Shown here piece by piece: positions 1 through 7,675 of a stretch of DNA of 22,937 nt. Numbering within the stretch: position 1 is the stretch's first letter; every line of letters starts with the position of its first letter. Origin of the DNA: CAZNMF01 sp035547155 (GTDB lineage: Bacteria > Acidobacteriota > Vicinamibacteria > Vicinamibacterales > SCN-69-37); assembly GCA_035547155.1 (NCBI GenBank), contig DASZVJ010000090.1, positions 1-22,937 of the forward strand, written 5' to 3'. Position numbers and translations under genes: made by a program. Under the pieces are notes generated by a model that ran no database searches, was not told the origin of the DNA, and worked only from the letters and a program-made list of their open reading frames with translations.

Positions 1-231
1 GGCCGCGGCTTCGCGCCGCAGCCGCCCGCGAGCGGACCGGTCGGATTCAGCATCCAGGTGTCGACCGACGGCACGACCTGGAGCGCACCGCTCACGCGGG
101 GCAAGGGCGCGGCGACGACCGTGATGGCGTTCAAGCCGACGCAGGCCAAGTTCATTCGCATCACGCAGACGGGCACCGGTACGGATCGCTGGGGCGTCGC
201 GCGGATGCGGATTTATCAGGCAGGGAAGTAA
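1..231 (+). CDS. 3' end of a secreted or envelope protein with a discoidin (F5/8 type C)-like C-terminus
   Basis: The reading frame is open from base 1 to a TAA at 229-231 and encodes the last 76 residues of a longer protein. The segment reads as a beta-sandwich: a stretch like 'IQVSTDGTTWS', then 'KFIRITQTG', then 'WGVARMRIY'. The pattern of a strand with S-x-D-G-x-x-W, followed by a-[KR]-[YF]-[IV]-R-[IL] and W-x-[IV]-x-[EDR], is typical of carbohydrate-binding F5/8 type C domains at the C-terminus of secreted enzymes and cytochrome-like proteins. The upstream catalytic or anchor domains lie outside the window, so the full function cannot be stated. The gene is complete at its 3' end, and the octamer repeat begins two bases after the stop. 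Confidence 0.7.
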   Translation, partial: GRGFAPQPPASGPVGFSIQVSTDGTTWSAPLTRGKGAATTVMAFKPTQAKFIRITQTGTGTDRWGVARMRIYQAGK

Positions 232-232
232 A

Positions 233-308
233 GGGGACCAAGGGACCAAGGGACCAGGGGACCAGGGGACGAAGGGACCAGGGGACCAAGGGACCAGGGG
301 ACGAAGGG
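233..308. repeat. Octamer tandem repeat, RGGGACCA x 9
   Basis: Nine head-to-tail 8-bp units (GGGGACCA, AGGGACCA or the variant GGGGACGA) run from 233 to 304, followed by a partial AGGG. The units differ only at the first and seventh base. The tract starts two bases after the stop of the upstream gene and contains no gene. It is one of several 7-8 bp intergenic tracts in this window. Confidence 0.95.
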
Positions 309-315
309 CTGTAGG

Positions 316-335
316 GGCGGCCCCCCGTGGCCGCC
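316..335. repeat. Dispersed GC-rich palindrome, copy 1
   Basis: The arms GGCGGCC (316-322) and GGCCGCC (329-335) are perfectly complementary around the loop CCCCGT. The same element occurs in reverse orientation at 17612-17634 with a loop one base shorter. It could act as a terminator without a T-run, or be a REP-like mobile palindrome. It sits between the octamer tract and the next hairpin. Confidence 0.75.
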
Positions 336-373
336 AGCAGACGTGGGCCTTGTGCCGCGCGTCACGACGACAA

Positions 374-415
374 ACGCCCGCGGCGATCGTGTGATCGCCG
401 CGGGCGTCGCGTTTT
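374..415 (+). terminator. Strong intrinsic-terminator-like hairpin
   Basis: Two 15-base arms (374-388 and 393-407) are perfectly complementary around a GTGT loop. They are followed by CGCG and TTTT at 412-415. On the plus strand this fits a rho-independent terminator for the gene ending at 231, about 140 bases downstream, although the T-run is short and offset. The region 232-531 otherwise holds only repeats and dyads; no gene is seen there. Confidence 0.65.
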
Positions 416-442
416 GTGCCGGAACTTTGTCGTGTCGTTTTT

Positions 443-484
443 CGTCTGACGCCCGTAGGGCTACGCGGGCGACGGCGTCAGACG
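443..484. repeat. Imperfect long inverted repeat upstream of the FmdB-like gene
   Basis: The arms CGTCTGACGCC (443-453) and GGCGTCAGACG (474-484) match perfectly over 11 bp. The interior also pairs partly (CCCGTA with TACGCGGG), giving a long imperfect stem. It lies 47 bases before the ATG of the small zinc-ribbon gene. It may be a REP-type element or an operator; the sequence does not decide between them. Confidence 0.6.
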
Positions 485-531
485 TGAAGTCACGCCGATT
501 GCCGCATGCATGGGAAGATAGTCACGCCGAC

Positions 532-780
532 ATGCCGCTCTTCGAATATCGCTGCCTCGCGTGTCACGACGAGTTCGAGTTGTTGATCCGCGGATCGGCG
601 CAGCCCGTCTGTCCGTCGTGCGGTGCGACGTCGCTCGAGAAGATCCTCTCGACGTTCTCCGTCAGCTCGGACGGCACACAGACCCGCAGCCGCGAGCGCC
701 TCGGCGCGCAACAGCGCACCAAGGCCGCGAGCAACAACGCCGAGCGCACGTTCTACAAACACGATCATCACGACGATTGA
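532..780 (+). CDS. FmdB-family small zinc-ribbon protein
   Basis: An 82-residue protein begins MPLFEYRC, the classic opening of the FmdB/CxxC_CxxC_SSSS family of putative regulatory zinc ribbons. Two CxxC pairs are visible (C8/C11 and C27/C30), which would hold one zinc ion. They are followed by the usual SLEKILSTFSV segment and a charged, low-complexity tail ending FYKHDHHDD. The frame is open further upstream to 343, but the family always starts at MP-x-[FY]-[ED]-[FY], so the ATG at 532 is chosen. No clear Shine-Dalgarno precedes it. Members are linked by name to formamidase or amidase regulation, but the biochemical role is not established. The gene converges on the minus-strand ADOP gene, with 28 bases between stops that contain two TTCGAAG units. 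Confidence 0.85.
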   Translation: MPLFEYRCLACHDEFELLIRGSAQPVCPSCGATSLEKILSTFSVSSDGTQTRSRERLGAQQRTKAASNNAERTFYKHDHHDD

Positions 781-808
781 TCTCGAAAGTTCGAAGTTCG
801 AAACGCCG

Positions 809-3520
809 TCAGTCCCTTCTCAGCGTCTCGATCGGATCGACGCGCGCAGCGCGCAATGCAGGCACCGCCGCCGCCAGCACGCACACGGCGATGATGAATG
901 TCACGCTCGCGCCGAACGTGAGCGGGTCGAAGACCCGCGTCATGCTGGCAAAGTCGAACGGCGACCATCGGGCGATCATCTTGACGAGCGGCGTGACGAG
1001 GCTCGCGCCGGCGATGATCGCCACGCCGACCGGCACGAGCATCTGCAGAAACACCCATCCCGCGATGTCCCGCATCGTCGCGCCGAGCGCCATGCGCACG
1101 CCGATGTCCTTCTTGCGCTCTTCCACGAGGTAGGACAGCACGCTGAACAACCCCGACGCCGTGACCAGCAGCGCGAGCCCGGCGACGATGACGGTCAGCC
1201 AGAAAGCGATCCACAGCCCGAACGTGACGGTGCTGACCGTGCTGCGCAAGGTGATGATGTCGCCAAGCGCGGGATCGATCGCGACGAGGCGATCGAGCAG
1301 CGCCTTGCGTGCGGTGTCGGGATCGCCATGCACGCGCACGGCCAGGCCAGTCAGTGGACTCTCGACGTCGATCGGGACGTACACGCCTGGCGTGAAGAAC
1401 ACGCCAAATCCGCCGAAGCGACGTCCAACGTCGTGCGCAACGCCGACGACGAGAAACGATCGCGACGGAACGTGCGCGGCATTCTGGTCTGTCGGATCGT
1501 GGGGCGGCGCGGCCTCGAATCGAATCATCTGACCCACGGCGGTCTGCGTGGGCCACCGCTGGTGCGCAAACCAGTCCGACACGAGCGCGACTCCTGCGTC
1601 GAGTGTGCGCTCCGTGTCGGTGAATGTGCGGCCTTGCAGGATGTCGATGCCGAGCGTGTCGAAGTAGTTGGGCGAGACGAACCCATAGTTCGCGCCTTTG
1701 TGTTGCCGCTCTCCAATTGCATCGCGCTTGGCACTCCCGCGCGCCGAATCGCTGGTCTCGATATCCGCGTACCACGGAAATCCTCTTCCGATAGTTCCAT
1801 ACACCGCGGCAACGGACGCCACCGCCGGATGATGTTCGATCTCCTGCAGCATCGCCGCGCGCAACGGCTCATGAGTGATCGGAATGGTGAGCGTGTCGCT
1901 CGTGCGCAGACCGAAGTCGATCCGCGACGCCGAGAACGCGTTCTGGAGAAAGACCGCCGCAGAGATCAATAGGAGCACGGCGCCGCCCGCCTGCAGCGTG
2001 ATGAGCGCCCGGCGAGCGACAGCCGGATGCACGTGCTTCGCGACGTCCCCTCGCATCGTCCGCACGAGCTCGATGCGCGTCGCGCGTAGCGCTGGCGCAA
2101 GACCGAAGAGCATCGTCGAGACGATCGCGCCGGTGACGAGAAACAGCAGGATGCGCCAGTCCATCGACAACGGCGCAGCGTTCACACGCGCTGCGGCCTC
2201 GGCCGACATCGCGGCATTCGCGGCGGAGAGCGCGCCTTCGAGGAGCAGCCGGGACAACAAAGCGCCAAGCGCTGCGGCAGCGAAGGCGAGCAGGAGACTC
2301 TCGGTGAGCAGTTGCCGGACGACGCGCCATCGCGACGCGCCGAGCGAGAGACGAACGCCGATCTCGCGCTGGCGCGAGACGCCGCGCGCCAGCAGCATGT
2401 TCGCCACATTGGCGCACGCGATCAGCAGCATTAGTCCGAACGAAAACGCGATCGGTAGGATCTGCGCTTTGTAGTCGTCCGGATCCATCGTGCCGCGATC
2501 CGGGTACAGCTCCAGGCGGCCGGGCGCGCGGCGCGGCGCTTTTCTGATGTCCGTCCGTCCCGACGCCCACGCCGTGAGCGTGGCTTCGGCCGCCTCGCGA
2601 GTGATTCCCGCCTTCAAACGGCCGATCGTGCTCGTGTAGAACGTGTCTTCGCTCCGATAGGGTTTGGAGAATTGACTGGCAAGCGAGAGCGGCGCCCAGA
2701 AGTCGGGCGCGACGACGTTCAGGCCGCGGAAATCGTCGGGCATGACGCCGACGACGTCGTAGGGCACGCCGTCGAGCCGCGCGCTGCGGCCGACAATGGA
2801 TGGATCGTTCTGAAAGAGCCTGCGCCATCCGCGCGCGCTCAGCACGATGACCTGATGACCCGAGGCGGGATCGTCGTCCGCCGGGGTCAACGTGCGTCCG
2901 AGCGCCGGACCGACGGTGAGCATCTGAAAGAAGTTGCCGGTGACGAGCGCACCGTTCGTCGATTGGCCGTCGACGCGCGGTCGAATCGTCATCGTCATCG
3001 CCGCGTCGGCCAGGACGCCGGAGTCGCGTCGCAGGATCTCATATTCGCGCCGGCTGAAGGGCAGCAAGGAGCGCATGCCGCCACGCGGCATGTCAGGCTG
3101 TTCGGGCCGCTCGATCGCGACCAGCTCGTCCGGATTGCGCACCGCATCGACGCGCAGGAAGACCGCGTTGTAGGCGGTGAACGCGACGGTGACGAGCGCG
3201 AGGCCAAGCGCGATCGTGGTGACGATGGTGAGCGAGGCGAGCGGGGCGCGGCGGCAGGTGCGAAACGCGTAGACGACGTCACGGGCAACCGCGTCGATCG
3301 TCGCGGTGCCGCGGACGTCGCGGCACTCATCAGCGGCGCGCGGCTGAGAGCCGAAGCGAGCGCGCGCACGCGCCAACGACTCGTCGCGGCTCATGCCGGC
3401 GACGATGTGCTTGTGCGCCTCGCGCTCGATGTGGAACGCGAGCTCCTCGTCGAGCTCCTGCTCGGTCCGGCGCCGGAGGACGAGCGCGCGGAGACGCAGT
3501 CGCAGATCGCGCCAGGTCAT
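809..3520 (-). CDS. ADOP-family ABC transporter permease (FtsX/MacB-like), downstream copy
   Basis: A 903-residue permease of the acidobacterial duplicated orphan permease type. Residues 1-85 form the soluble prefix domain (EQELDEELAFHIEREAHKHI, then GMSRDES and a RARARFG run). TM1 spans about 94-116 and is followed by a large periplasmic MacB-like domain. The first FtsX core lies at about 350-480, with CANVANMLLARG and the coupling-helix region REIGVRLSLGASRWRVVRQ. The second core, about 770-895, has the motif EERKKDIGVRMALGAT. The protein ends DPIETLRRD. The frame extends 34 codons upstream, but the ATG at 3520 aligns with the paralogue start (M-x-W-x-DLRLRLRALVLRR) and lies 7 bases after the upstream stop, so the two genes are cotranscribed and probably coupled. 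No ATPase gene is adjacent. The substrate is unknown. Confidence 0.92.
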   Translation of the reverse strand: MTWRDLRLRLRALVLRRRTEQELDEELAFHIEREAHKHIVAGMSRDESLARARARFGSQPRAADECRDVRGTATIDAVARDVVYAFRTCRRAPLASLTIVTTIALGLALVTVAFTAYNAVFLRVDAVRNPDELVAIERPEQPDMPRGGMRSLLPFSRREYEILRRDSGVLADAAMTMTIRPRVDGQSTNGALVTGNFFQMLTVGPALGRTLTPADDDPASGHQVIVLSARGWRRLFQNDPSIVGRSARLDGVPYDVVGVMPDDFRGLNVVAPDFWAPLSLASQFSKPYRSEDTFYTSTIGRLKAGITREAAEATLTAWASGRTDIRKAPRRAPGRLELYPDRGTMDPDDYKAQILPIAFSFGLMLLIACANVANMLLARGVSRQREIGVRLSLGASRWRVVRQLLTESLLLAFAAAALGALLSRLLLEGALSAANAAMSAEAAARVNAAPLSMDWRILLFLVTGAIVSTMLFGLAPALRATRIELVRTMRGDVAKHVHPAVARRALITLQAGGAVLLLISAAVFLQNAFSASRIDFGLRTSDTLTIPITHEPLRAAMLQEIEHHPAVASVAAVYGTIGRGFPWYADIETSDSARGSAKRDAIGERQHKGANYGFVSPNYFDTLGIDILQGRTFTDTERTLDAGVALVSDWFAHQRWPTQTAVGQMIRFEAAPPHDPTDQNAAHVPSRSFLVVGVAHDVGRRFGGFGVFFTPGVYVPIDVESPLTGLAVRVHGDPDTARKALLDRLVAIDPALGDIITLRSTVSTVTFGLWIAFWLTVIVAGLALLVTASGLFSVLSYLVEERKKDIGVRMALGATMRDIAGWVFLQMLVPVGVAIIAGASLVTPLVKMIARWSPFDFASMTRVFDPLTFGASVTFIIAVCVLAAAVPALRAARVDPIETLRRD

Positions 3521-3527
3521 GGGACAG

Positions 3528-6230
3528 TCAATCTCTTCTGAGCGTCTCGATCGGATCGACGCGCGCGGCGCGCCGCGCAGGAATCGCAGCGGCCAGGACA
3601 CATGCGGCGACGACGACGGCAAGACTCGCGGCGTACATCCACGGATCGAAGACGCGGACGTCGCTGCTGAATACGAGCGGCAGCCATCGCACGACCGTTC
3701 TGAGCAGCATCGCGGCGACGCCGACGCCGACAGTGATCCCCACGGCCACCGGCAGAAACATGTGCGACAGCACCCAGCCTGCGATGTTCCGCATCGTCGC
3801 GCCGAGCGCCATGCGCACGCCGATGTCCTTCTTGCGTTCCTCCACGAGGTAGGAGAGCACGCTGAACAAGCCAGACGCCGTCAGTGCCAGCGCGAGCCCG
3901 CCCAGGACGACAGTCAGCCAGAACGCGAGCCACAGGCCGAACGTGGCGCCTTGCGTCATCGCTCGCAATGTCGTGATGTCGCTCAGCGCGGGATCGATGG
4001 CGACGAGACGCGCCAGCAGCGTGCGCCGCGCTTCATCCGGGTCGCTCTGCACGCGCACGACGACTGACGGGCCGGCGCTCTCGAGTGCGATGGGGACGTA
4101 GACGTCTGGATTCGTCAGGCCGGACGACTTGCCGATATCACGCGCCACGCCGACGACCGTGTACGTGCGTGACGGTACTCGTGCGGAACTGGGGGCGTTC
4201 GGTACTGGAGGCGGCGCGGCTTCGAACCTGATCGTCTGGCCGATCGCCTGTTGGTCAGGCCAGATCCGGCGTGCGCCTTGCTCCGACACGACGACCACAC
4301 CCGCGTCTGTCGAACGCTCGCCAGCCGTGAAGGCACGGCCCTGCACGATGTCGATGCCGAGCGTGTCGAAATATTCGGGCGACACGAATCCGTAGGCGAT
4401 GCCGACTTGCGTCGGCGTGCCGCGGGCTGCGCTCGGCTCCGTTTGGCTCGAGACGATCGTCTCCGCCCGGGCCGAAGCCAAAAGCTCATTCAACGTCGCC
4501 CATGACGCAGCGATCGAGCGAACGCCTGGCTGCCTCCTGATCTGATCGAGCAGCGCCGTGCGCAGCGGCTCATGTGCGATCGGTACGATCAGTGTGTCGC
4601 TCGTTCGTAGGCCTACTCCGGCCGCGGCGTCCGTCGAGGCATTACGCAGCAGCACAGCCGACGACACCAACAGCAGCGCCGACGCGCCGACCTGCAACGC
4701 GACAAGCGCGCGTCGCGTGTAGCCTGGATGCGCGGCCTTTGATGTCTCGCCCTTCATCGTGCGGACCAGCTCGATTCGCGTCGCGCGGAACGCCGGCACG
4801 AGGCCGAACAACATCGTCGACACGAGCGCGCCGCCGAAAAGGAACAGCAGGATCCGCCAATCGAGCGGCAGCGGAGCGATGTCCAGACGTTCCGCGATCT
4901 CGGGCAGCATCGCCGCGCTCGCACCGGCGAGCGTGCCGGCCAGCAGAAGACGCGACAGCACGACGCCGAGCGCTGCGGCAGCAATCGCGAGCACGAGGCT
5001 CTCGGTGAGCAGCTGGCGGACGACGCGTCGTCGAGATGCGCCCAATGACAGACGGATGCCGATCTCGCGCTGCCGTGACAGTCCTCGCGCGAACTGCATG
5101 TTGGCGGCGTTGGCGCAGGCAATCAGCAGGATCAGGCCGAAGACGAAGGCGAGCGGCAGGATCACGCCCTTGAAGGTTTCGGGCGAGAGGGTGCCATCAT
5201 CCAGCGTGAGAAAGATGACGTTCGGTCGATCGCGCCGCATCCTCCGCAAGTCGTCGCGGCTGGAGGCCCACGCGGTCAGCCGCGCTTCGGCTTGCTCCTG
5301 TAAGATGCCGGGCTTCAACCGTCCGATGACGAGGGGTAAGACGACCTCGCCGTCGCGGATCGACGTCGGGTCGAGTTGAGCGGCGGAGGAGAGCGGCGCC
5401 CAGAAATCGGGCGGTGAGACCTGGAGTCCCCGAAAGTCCTCGGCCATTACGCCGATCACGTCGTAGGAAAACCCGTTGACCGAGACGCGGCCGCCAATCG
5501 CGCCGCGATCGCGTTGAAACAGCTTCTTCCACCCGCGGTCGCTCAGAACGATCGCCGGCGCGCCGCCGGCACGATCGTCATCGGCGGGCACGAGCGCGCG
5601 TCCGAGCGCGGCGCTCGCGCCGAGCATCTCGAAGAAATTGCCGCTGACGAGCACGCCGCTGGTGGCGAGGCCGTTGATGCGCGCTTGAACGGGAAACGTG
5701 GTCGCCGCGGCGTCGGTCAGGACGTCCGTGTCGCGACGAACGATCTCGAACTCGTGGAGCGTGAATGGCGTCCAGGCGCCGAAGCCGGGCCGACGCCGAA
5801 GATCCGGCCGCGTCGGCCGCTCGACGAGGAACAGCTGCTCCGGACTGCGCACCGCATCGGCGCGCAGAAAGACCGCGTTGTAGACCGTGAAGGCGACGGT
5901 GACGAGCGCGAGGCCGAGCGCGATCGTGGTGACGATCGTCAGCGAAGCGAGTGGCGCCCGACGGCACGTGCGAAGCGCGTAGACGACGTCGCGCGCGAGC
6001 GCGTCGATGGTCGCTGTGCCGCGGACGTCGCGGCACTCGTCGGCCGCGCGCGGCTGAGAGCCGAAGCGCGTGCGGGCCAGCGCCAGCGCCTCGTCACGGC
6101 TCATGCCGGCCGCGATGTGCTTGTGCGCCTCGCGCTCGATGTGGAACGCCAGCTCCTCGTCGAGCTCCTGTTCGGTCTGACGCCGGAGGACGAGGGCGCG
6201 AAGACGCAGCCGCAGATCTTGCCAGGCCAT
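3528..6230 (-). CDS. ADOP-family ABC transporter permease (FtsX/MacB-like), upstream copy
   Basis: A 900-residue paralogue of the next gene with the same order of parts: prefix domain 1-85, TM1 about 94-116, periplasmic domain, FtsX core with CANAANMQFARG and REIGIRLSLGASRRRVVRQ, and a second core with EERKKDIGVRMALGAT, ending DPIETLRRD. The start at 6230 (MAWQDLRLRLRAL) is preferred over an in-frame GTG at 6248 for two reasons: it matches the paralogue, and the GTG lies inside the predicted -10 element. No Shine-Dalgarno is visible, which fits a very short leader. The N-terminal and C-terminal ends are much more alike between the two copies than the periplasmic part. ADOP genes are often controlled by PadR-type repressors; none is encoded in this window. 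Confidence 0.92.
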   Translation of the reverse strand: MAWQDLRLRLRALVLRRQTEQELDEELAFHIEREAHKHIAAGMSRDEALALARTRFGSQPRAADECRDVRGTATIDALARDVVYALRTCRRAPLASLTIVTTIALGLALVTVAFTVYNAVFLRADAVRSPEQLFLVERPTRPDLRRRPGFGAWTPFTLHEFEIVRRDTDVLTDAAATTFPVQARINGLATSGVLVSGNFFEMLGASAALGRALVPADDDRAGGAPAIVLSDRGWKKLFQRDRGAIGGRVSVNGFSYDVIGVMAEDFRGLQVSPPDFWAPLSSAAQLDPTSIRDGEVVLPLVIGRLKPGILQEQAEARLTAWASSRDDLRRMRRDRPNVIFLTLDDGTLSPETFKGVILPLAFVFGLILLIACANAANMQFARGLSRQREIGIRLSLGASRRRVVRQLLTESLVLAIAAAALGVVLSRLLLAGTLAGASAAMLPEIAERLDIAPLPLDWRILLFLFGGALVSTMLFGLVPAFRATRIELVRTMKGETSKAAHPGYTRRALVALQVGASALLLVSSAVLLRNASTDAAAGVGLRTSDTLIVPIAHEPLRTALLDQIRRQPGVRSIAASWATLNELLASARAETIVSSQTEPSAARGTPTQVGIAYGFVSPEYFDTLGIDIVQGRAFTAGERSTDAGVVVVSEQGARRIWPDQQAIGQTIRFEAAPPPVPNAPSSARVPSRTYTVVGVARDIGKSSGLTNPDVYVPIALESAGPSVVVRVQSDPDEARRTLLARLVAIDPALSDITTLRAMTQGATFGLWLAFWLTVVLGGLALALTASGLFSVLSYLVEERKKDIGVRMALGATMRNIAGWVLSHMFLPVAVGITVGVGVAAMLLRTVVRWLPLVFSSDVRVFDPWMYAASLAVVVAACVLAAAIPARRAARVDPIETLRRD

Positions 6231-6243
6231 GGTGTCGACGTGC

Positions 6244-6274
6244 GACACTAGCAGGCGCTAGTGTCGGATGTCAA
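6244..6274 (-). promoter_or_regulatory. Promoter and palindromic operator of the ADOP gene pair
   Basis: On the minus strand TTGACA (6274-6269) is followed after 18 bases by TAGTGT (6250-6245). A perfect dyad with arms GACACTAGC (6244-6252) and GCTAGTGTC (6257-6265) around AGGC covers the spacer and the whole -10 element, an ideal site for a repressor. Transcription would start near 6238, only about 8 bases before the ATG at 6230. That a PadR-family protein binds here is an inference from the usual ADOP context. Confidence 0.65.
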
Positions 6275-6311
6275 CACTGCCGTGCGGACCGGCACTCGAC
6301 GACGTACGTAG

Positions 6312-6402
6312 CCGCCGGCCTTCAGGCCGGCGGGGCCTCGCGGCGGGCTGAAGCCCGCGGCCCACGTTCTGCCTATTCAGACGTCGCCGCGGCGCTTCAG
6401 CC
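6312..6402. repeat. REP-like palindrome cluster
   Basis: Three GC-rich hairpins follow one another between the divergently placed ADOP promoter and the end of the small CxC gene. The first has arms CCGCCGGCC and GGCCGGCGG around TTCA (6312-6333). The second has arms GCGGGC and GCCCGC around TGAA (6343-6358), so its loop is the complement of the first. The third is a degenerate copy around TTCA near 6388-6408. The alternating orientation resembles BIME-type REP arrays. It may also end transcription of the operon that finishes at 6417. Confidence 0.7.
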
Positions 6403-6416
6403 CTGCGGACCCGGCT

Positions 6417-6656
6417 TCAATGCGCCGTCGTCGCGCGCACGTGATGGACGGTCCGGCGGCTCTCCGCGATCTGGAACTCGACCATCGCGTGCTGGACGAG
6501 CCGATAGAGCTCGGCGAACTCCTCGCGCGAGAAGTCGAAGCGCGCGTGGCCCAGGCGCAGCGTGAGCTGGCCGCACGCGCACTGCGTGACGCGCCAGTCC
6601 GTGCCGTCGTCGCACGGCTCCAGCATCGCGTGATCCGGTGTCGGTGGCATCGGCAT
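6417..6656 (-). CDS. Small hypothetical protein with a CxC motif
   Basis: A 79-residue protein with no recognised family. It carries C15, a C26-A-C28-G motif, then a predicted strand-turn and an amphipathic helix (DFSREEFAELYRLVQHAMVEF), and a His-containing tail. There is no signal peptide or membrane segment. The ATG at 6656 has GAGGAAA about 6 bases upstream; a second ATG two codons later (6650) is possible. The gene starts 15 bases after the stop of the chelatase gene, so it is the last gene of the receptor-chelatase operon. The cysteines and operon context suggest a metal or redox role, but this is inference only. Confidence 0.7.
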   Translation of the reverse strand: MPMPPTPDHAMLEPCDDGTDWRVTQCACGQLTLRLGHARFDFSREEFAELYRLVQHAMVEFQIAESRRTVHHVRATTAH

Positions 6657-6671
6657 GAGCGTTTCCTCGCG

Positions 6672-7646
6672 TTACTTGCCGACCGAGTCGGCGGGCCGCG
6701 CGCTCTCGATCACCCATCTGGCGATGCGCGCGTCGGGCAGGAGCGCCTGCGGCGACAGCGCGTGCTGCAGGCCGTCGAGCCGCTGCCGCAGACCGTTCTC
6801 GATGCCGCCGTAGGAGAGCAGCAGCGGCGTGACGAGCACGCGATAGCCGGCGTCATCGGCCGACTGCACGGCCGTGCGGAGATCGGCCGTCGCCCGATCG
6901 CGCACCGCGGGCGCCGCGTCGTCTCGGAGCGTGACGCACTCGATCCGCGCGTAGGACGCACGCGTCTTGATCCGCTGCGCCAATGCGGCCATGTCGGCCA
7001 GCCACTCGGCGTTCTCGGCGTCGTCGTTCGGCCCGTGCGCGACGAGGACGAGGACCTCGTGCGACGGGTCTTTGCCGATCGCCGCGGCGCGGTCGGCGAG
7101 GATGTCGGCGACGATCGGATGATGATCGAGCGCCGGCGACATGCGAATCGGGATCGTCGACGTCACCGGCCGAGGCAGGCCCTTGGCATCCTTGGCGTCG
7201 TCCGCCGCATGCGCGGACATGTCGTGACCGGCCATGGCGTGCGTAGAGGCGCCCCCATGATCCATGTCGCCCATGCTCGCAAATGCCGCGAGATCCTCCG
7301 GCGCGTCCGCACGCAGGCCGAGTAGATACTTCGTCGACTCGATCACGCTGCTGTGCGACGACACGAACAGCGGCACCGCGACGATCGTCGTGACGCCGCG
7401 CTTCGTCAGCGCGTCGACGCCTTGTTGCAGCGTCGATCGATCCGCCATGCCGAAGGCGACTTCCGTCGGCATCTGCTTGTCCGTTTCGGCGGCGACCGCG
7501 CGGACCTGATCGTTCCAGCCCGCGCTGCCGCCGTGCGCCATCAGCAGGATGCCGGTCGATCGGTCCTGCGCGACCGCCGTCCGGCCCGCGAACATCGCAG
7601 CCATGAACGTGAACACCAGCGTGACGTGACGAGCCACTCGATTCAT
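6672..7646 (-). CDS. Exported two-domain CbiX/SirB-type chelatase with a His/Met-rich insert
   Basis: A 324-residue protein with a signal peptide (residues 1-26, basic start, hydrophobic core, AVA before the cut) and two CbiX-like halves. The N-terminal half has the catalytic-type His38 in LLMAHGG and a second His98 in VPLFVSSHSS, the pair expected of class II chelatases. The C-terminal half has His204 in LVAHGPND, but Tyr279 stands where the second His would be (TPLLLSYGG). Between the halves, residues 125-149 are rich in Met, His and Asp, like a metal-binding loop. The frame runs far upstream as a shadow of the receptor gene. The ATG at 7646 is chosen because it opens the signal peptide and has GGGAG (7658-7654) 7 bases before it. 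An ATG at 7679, overlapping the receptor stop as ATGA, is the alternative. The family inserts or removes metals in tetrapyrroles, normally in the cytoplasm. Confidence 0.85.
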   Translation of the reverse strand: MNRVARHVTLVFTFMAAMFAGRTAVAQDRSTGILLMAHGGSAGWNDQVRAVAAETDKQMPTEVAFGMADRSTLQQGVDALTKRGVTTIVAVPLFVSSHSSVIESTKYLLGLRADAPEDLAAFASMGDMDHGGASTHAMAGHDMSAHAADDAKDAKGLPRPVTSTIPIRMSPALDHHPIVADILADRAAAIGKDPSHEVLVLVAHGPNDDAENAEWLADMAALAQRIKTRASYARIECVTLRDDAAPAVRDRATADLRTAVQSADDAGYRVLVTPLLLSYGGIENGLRQRLDGLQHALSPQALLPDARIARWVIESARPADSVGK

Positions 7647-7675
7647 GAACGGTCTCCCAAAGGCGCGCACGATCG

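Noticed and set aside
623..1972. Long plus-strand frame opposite the ADOP gene
   Set aside because: It is the GC-rich antisense shadow of the permease: Arg-rich, no recognisable domain, while the minus strand encodes a full FtsX-type protein. The same holds for other long antisense frames such as 17634-19484, 19378-21294 and 7976-9955.
3521..3622. Upstream extension of the first ADOP gene by 34 codons
   Set aside because: That stretch lies inside the preceding ADOP gene in another frame; the ATG at 3520 aligns with the paralogue start.
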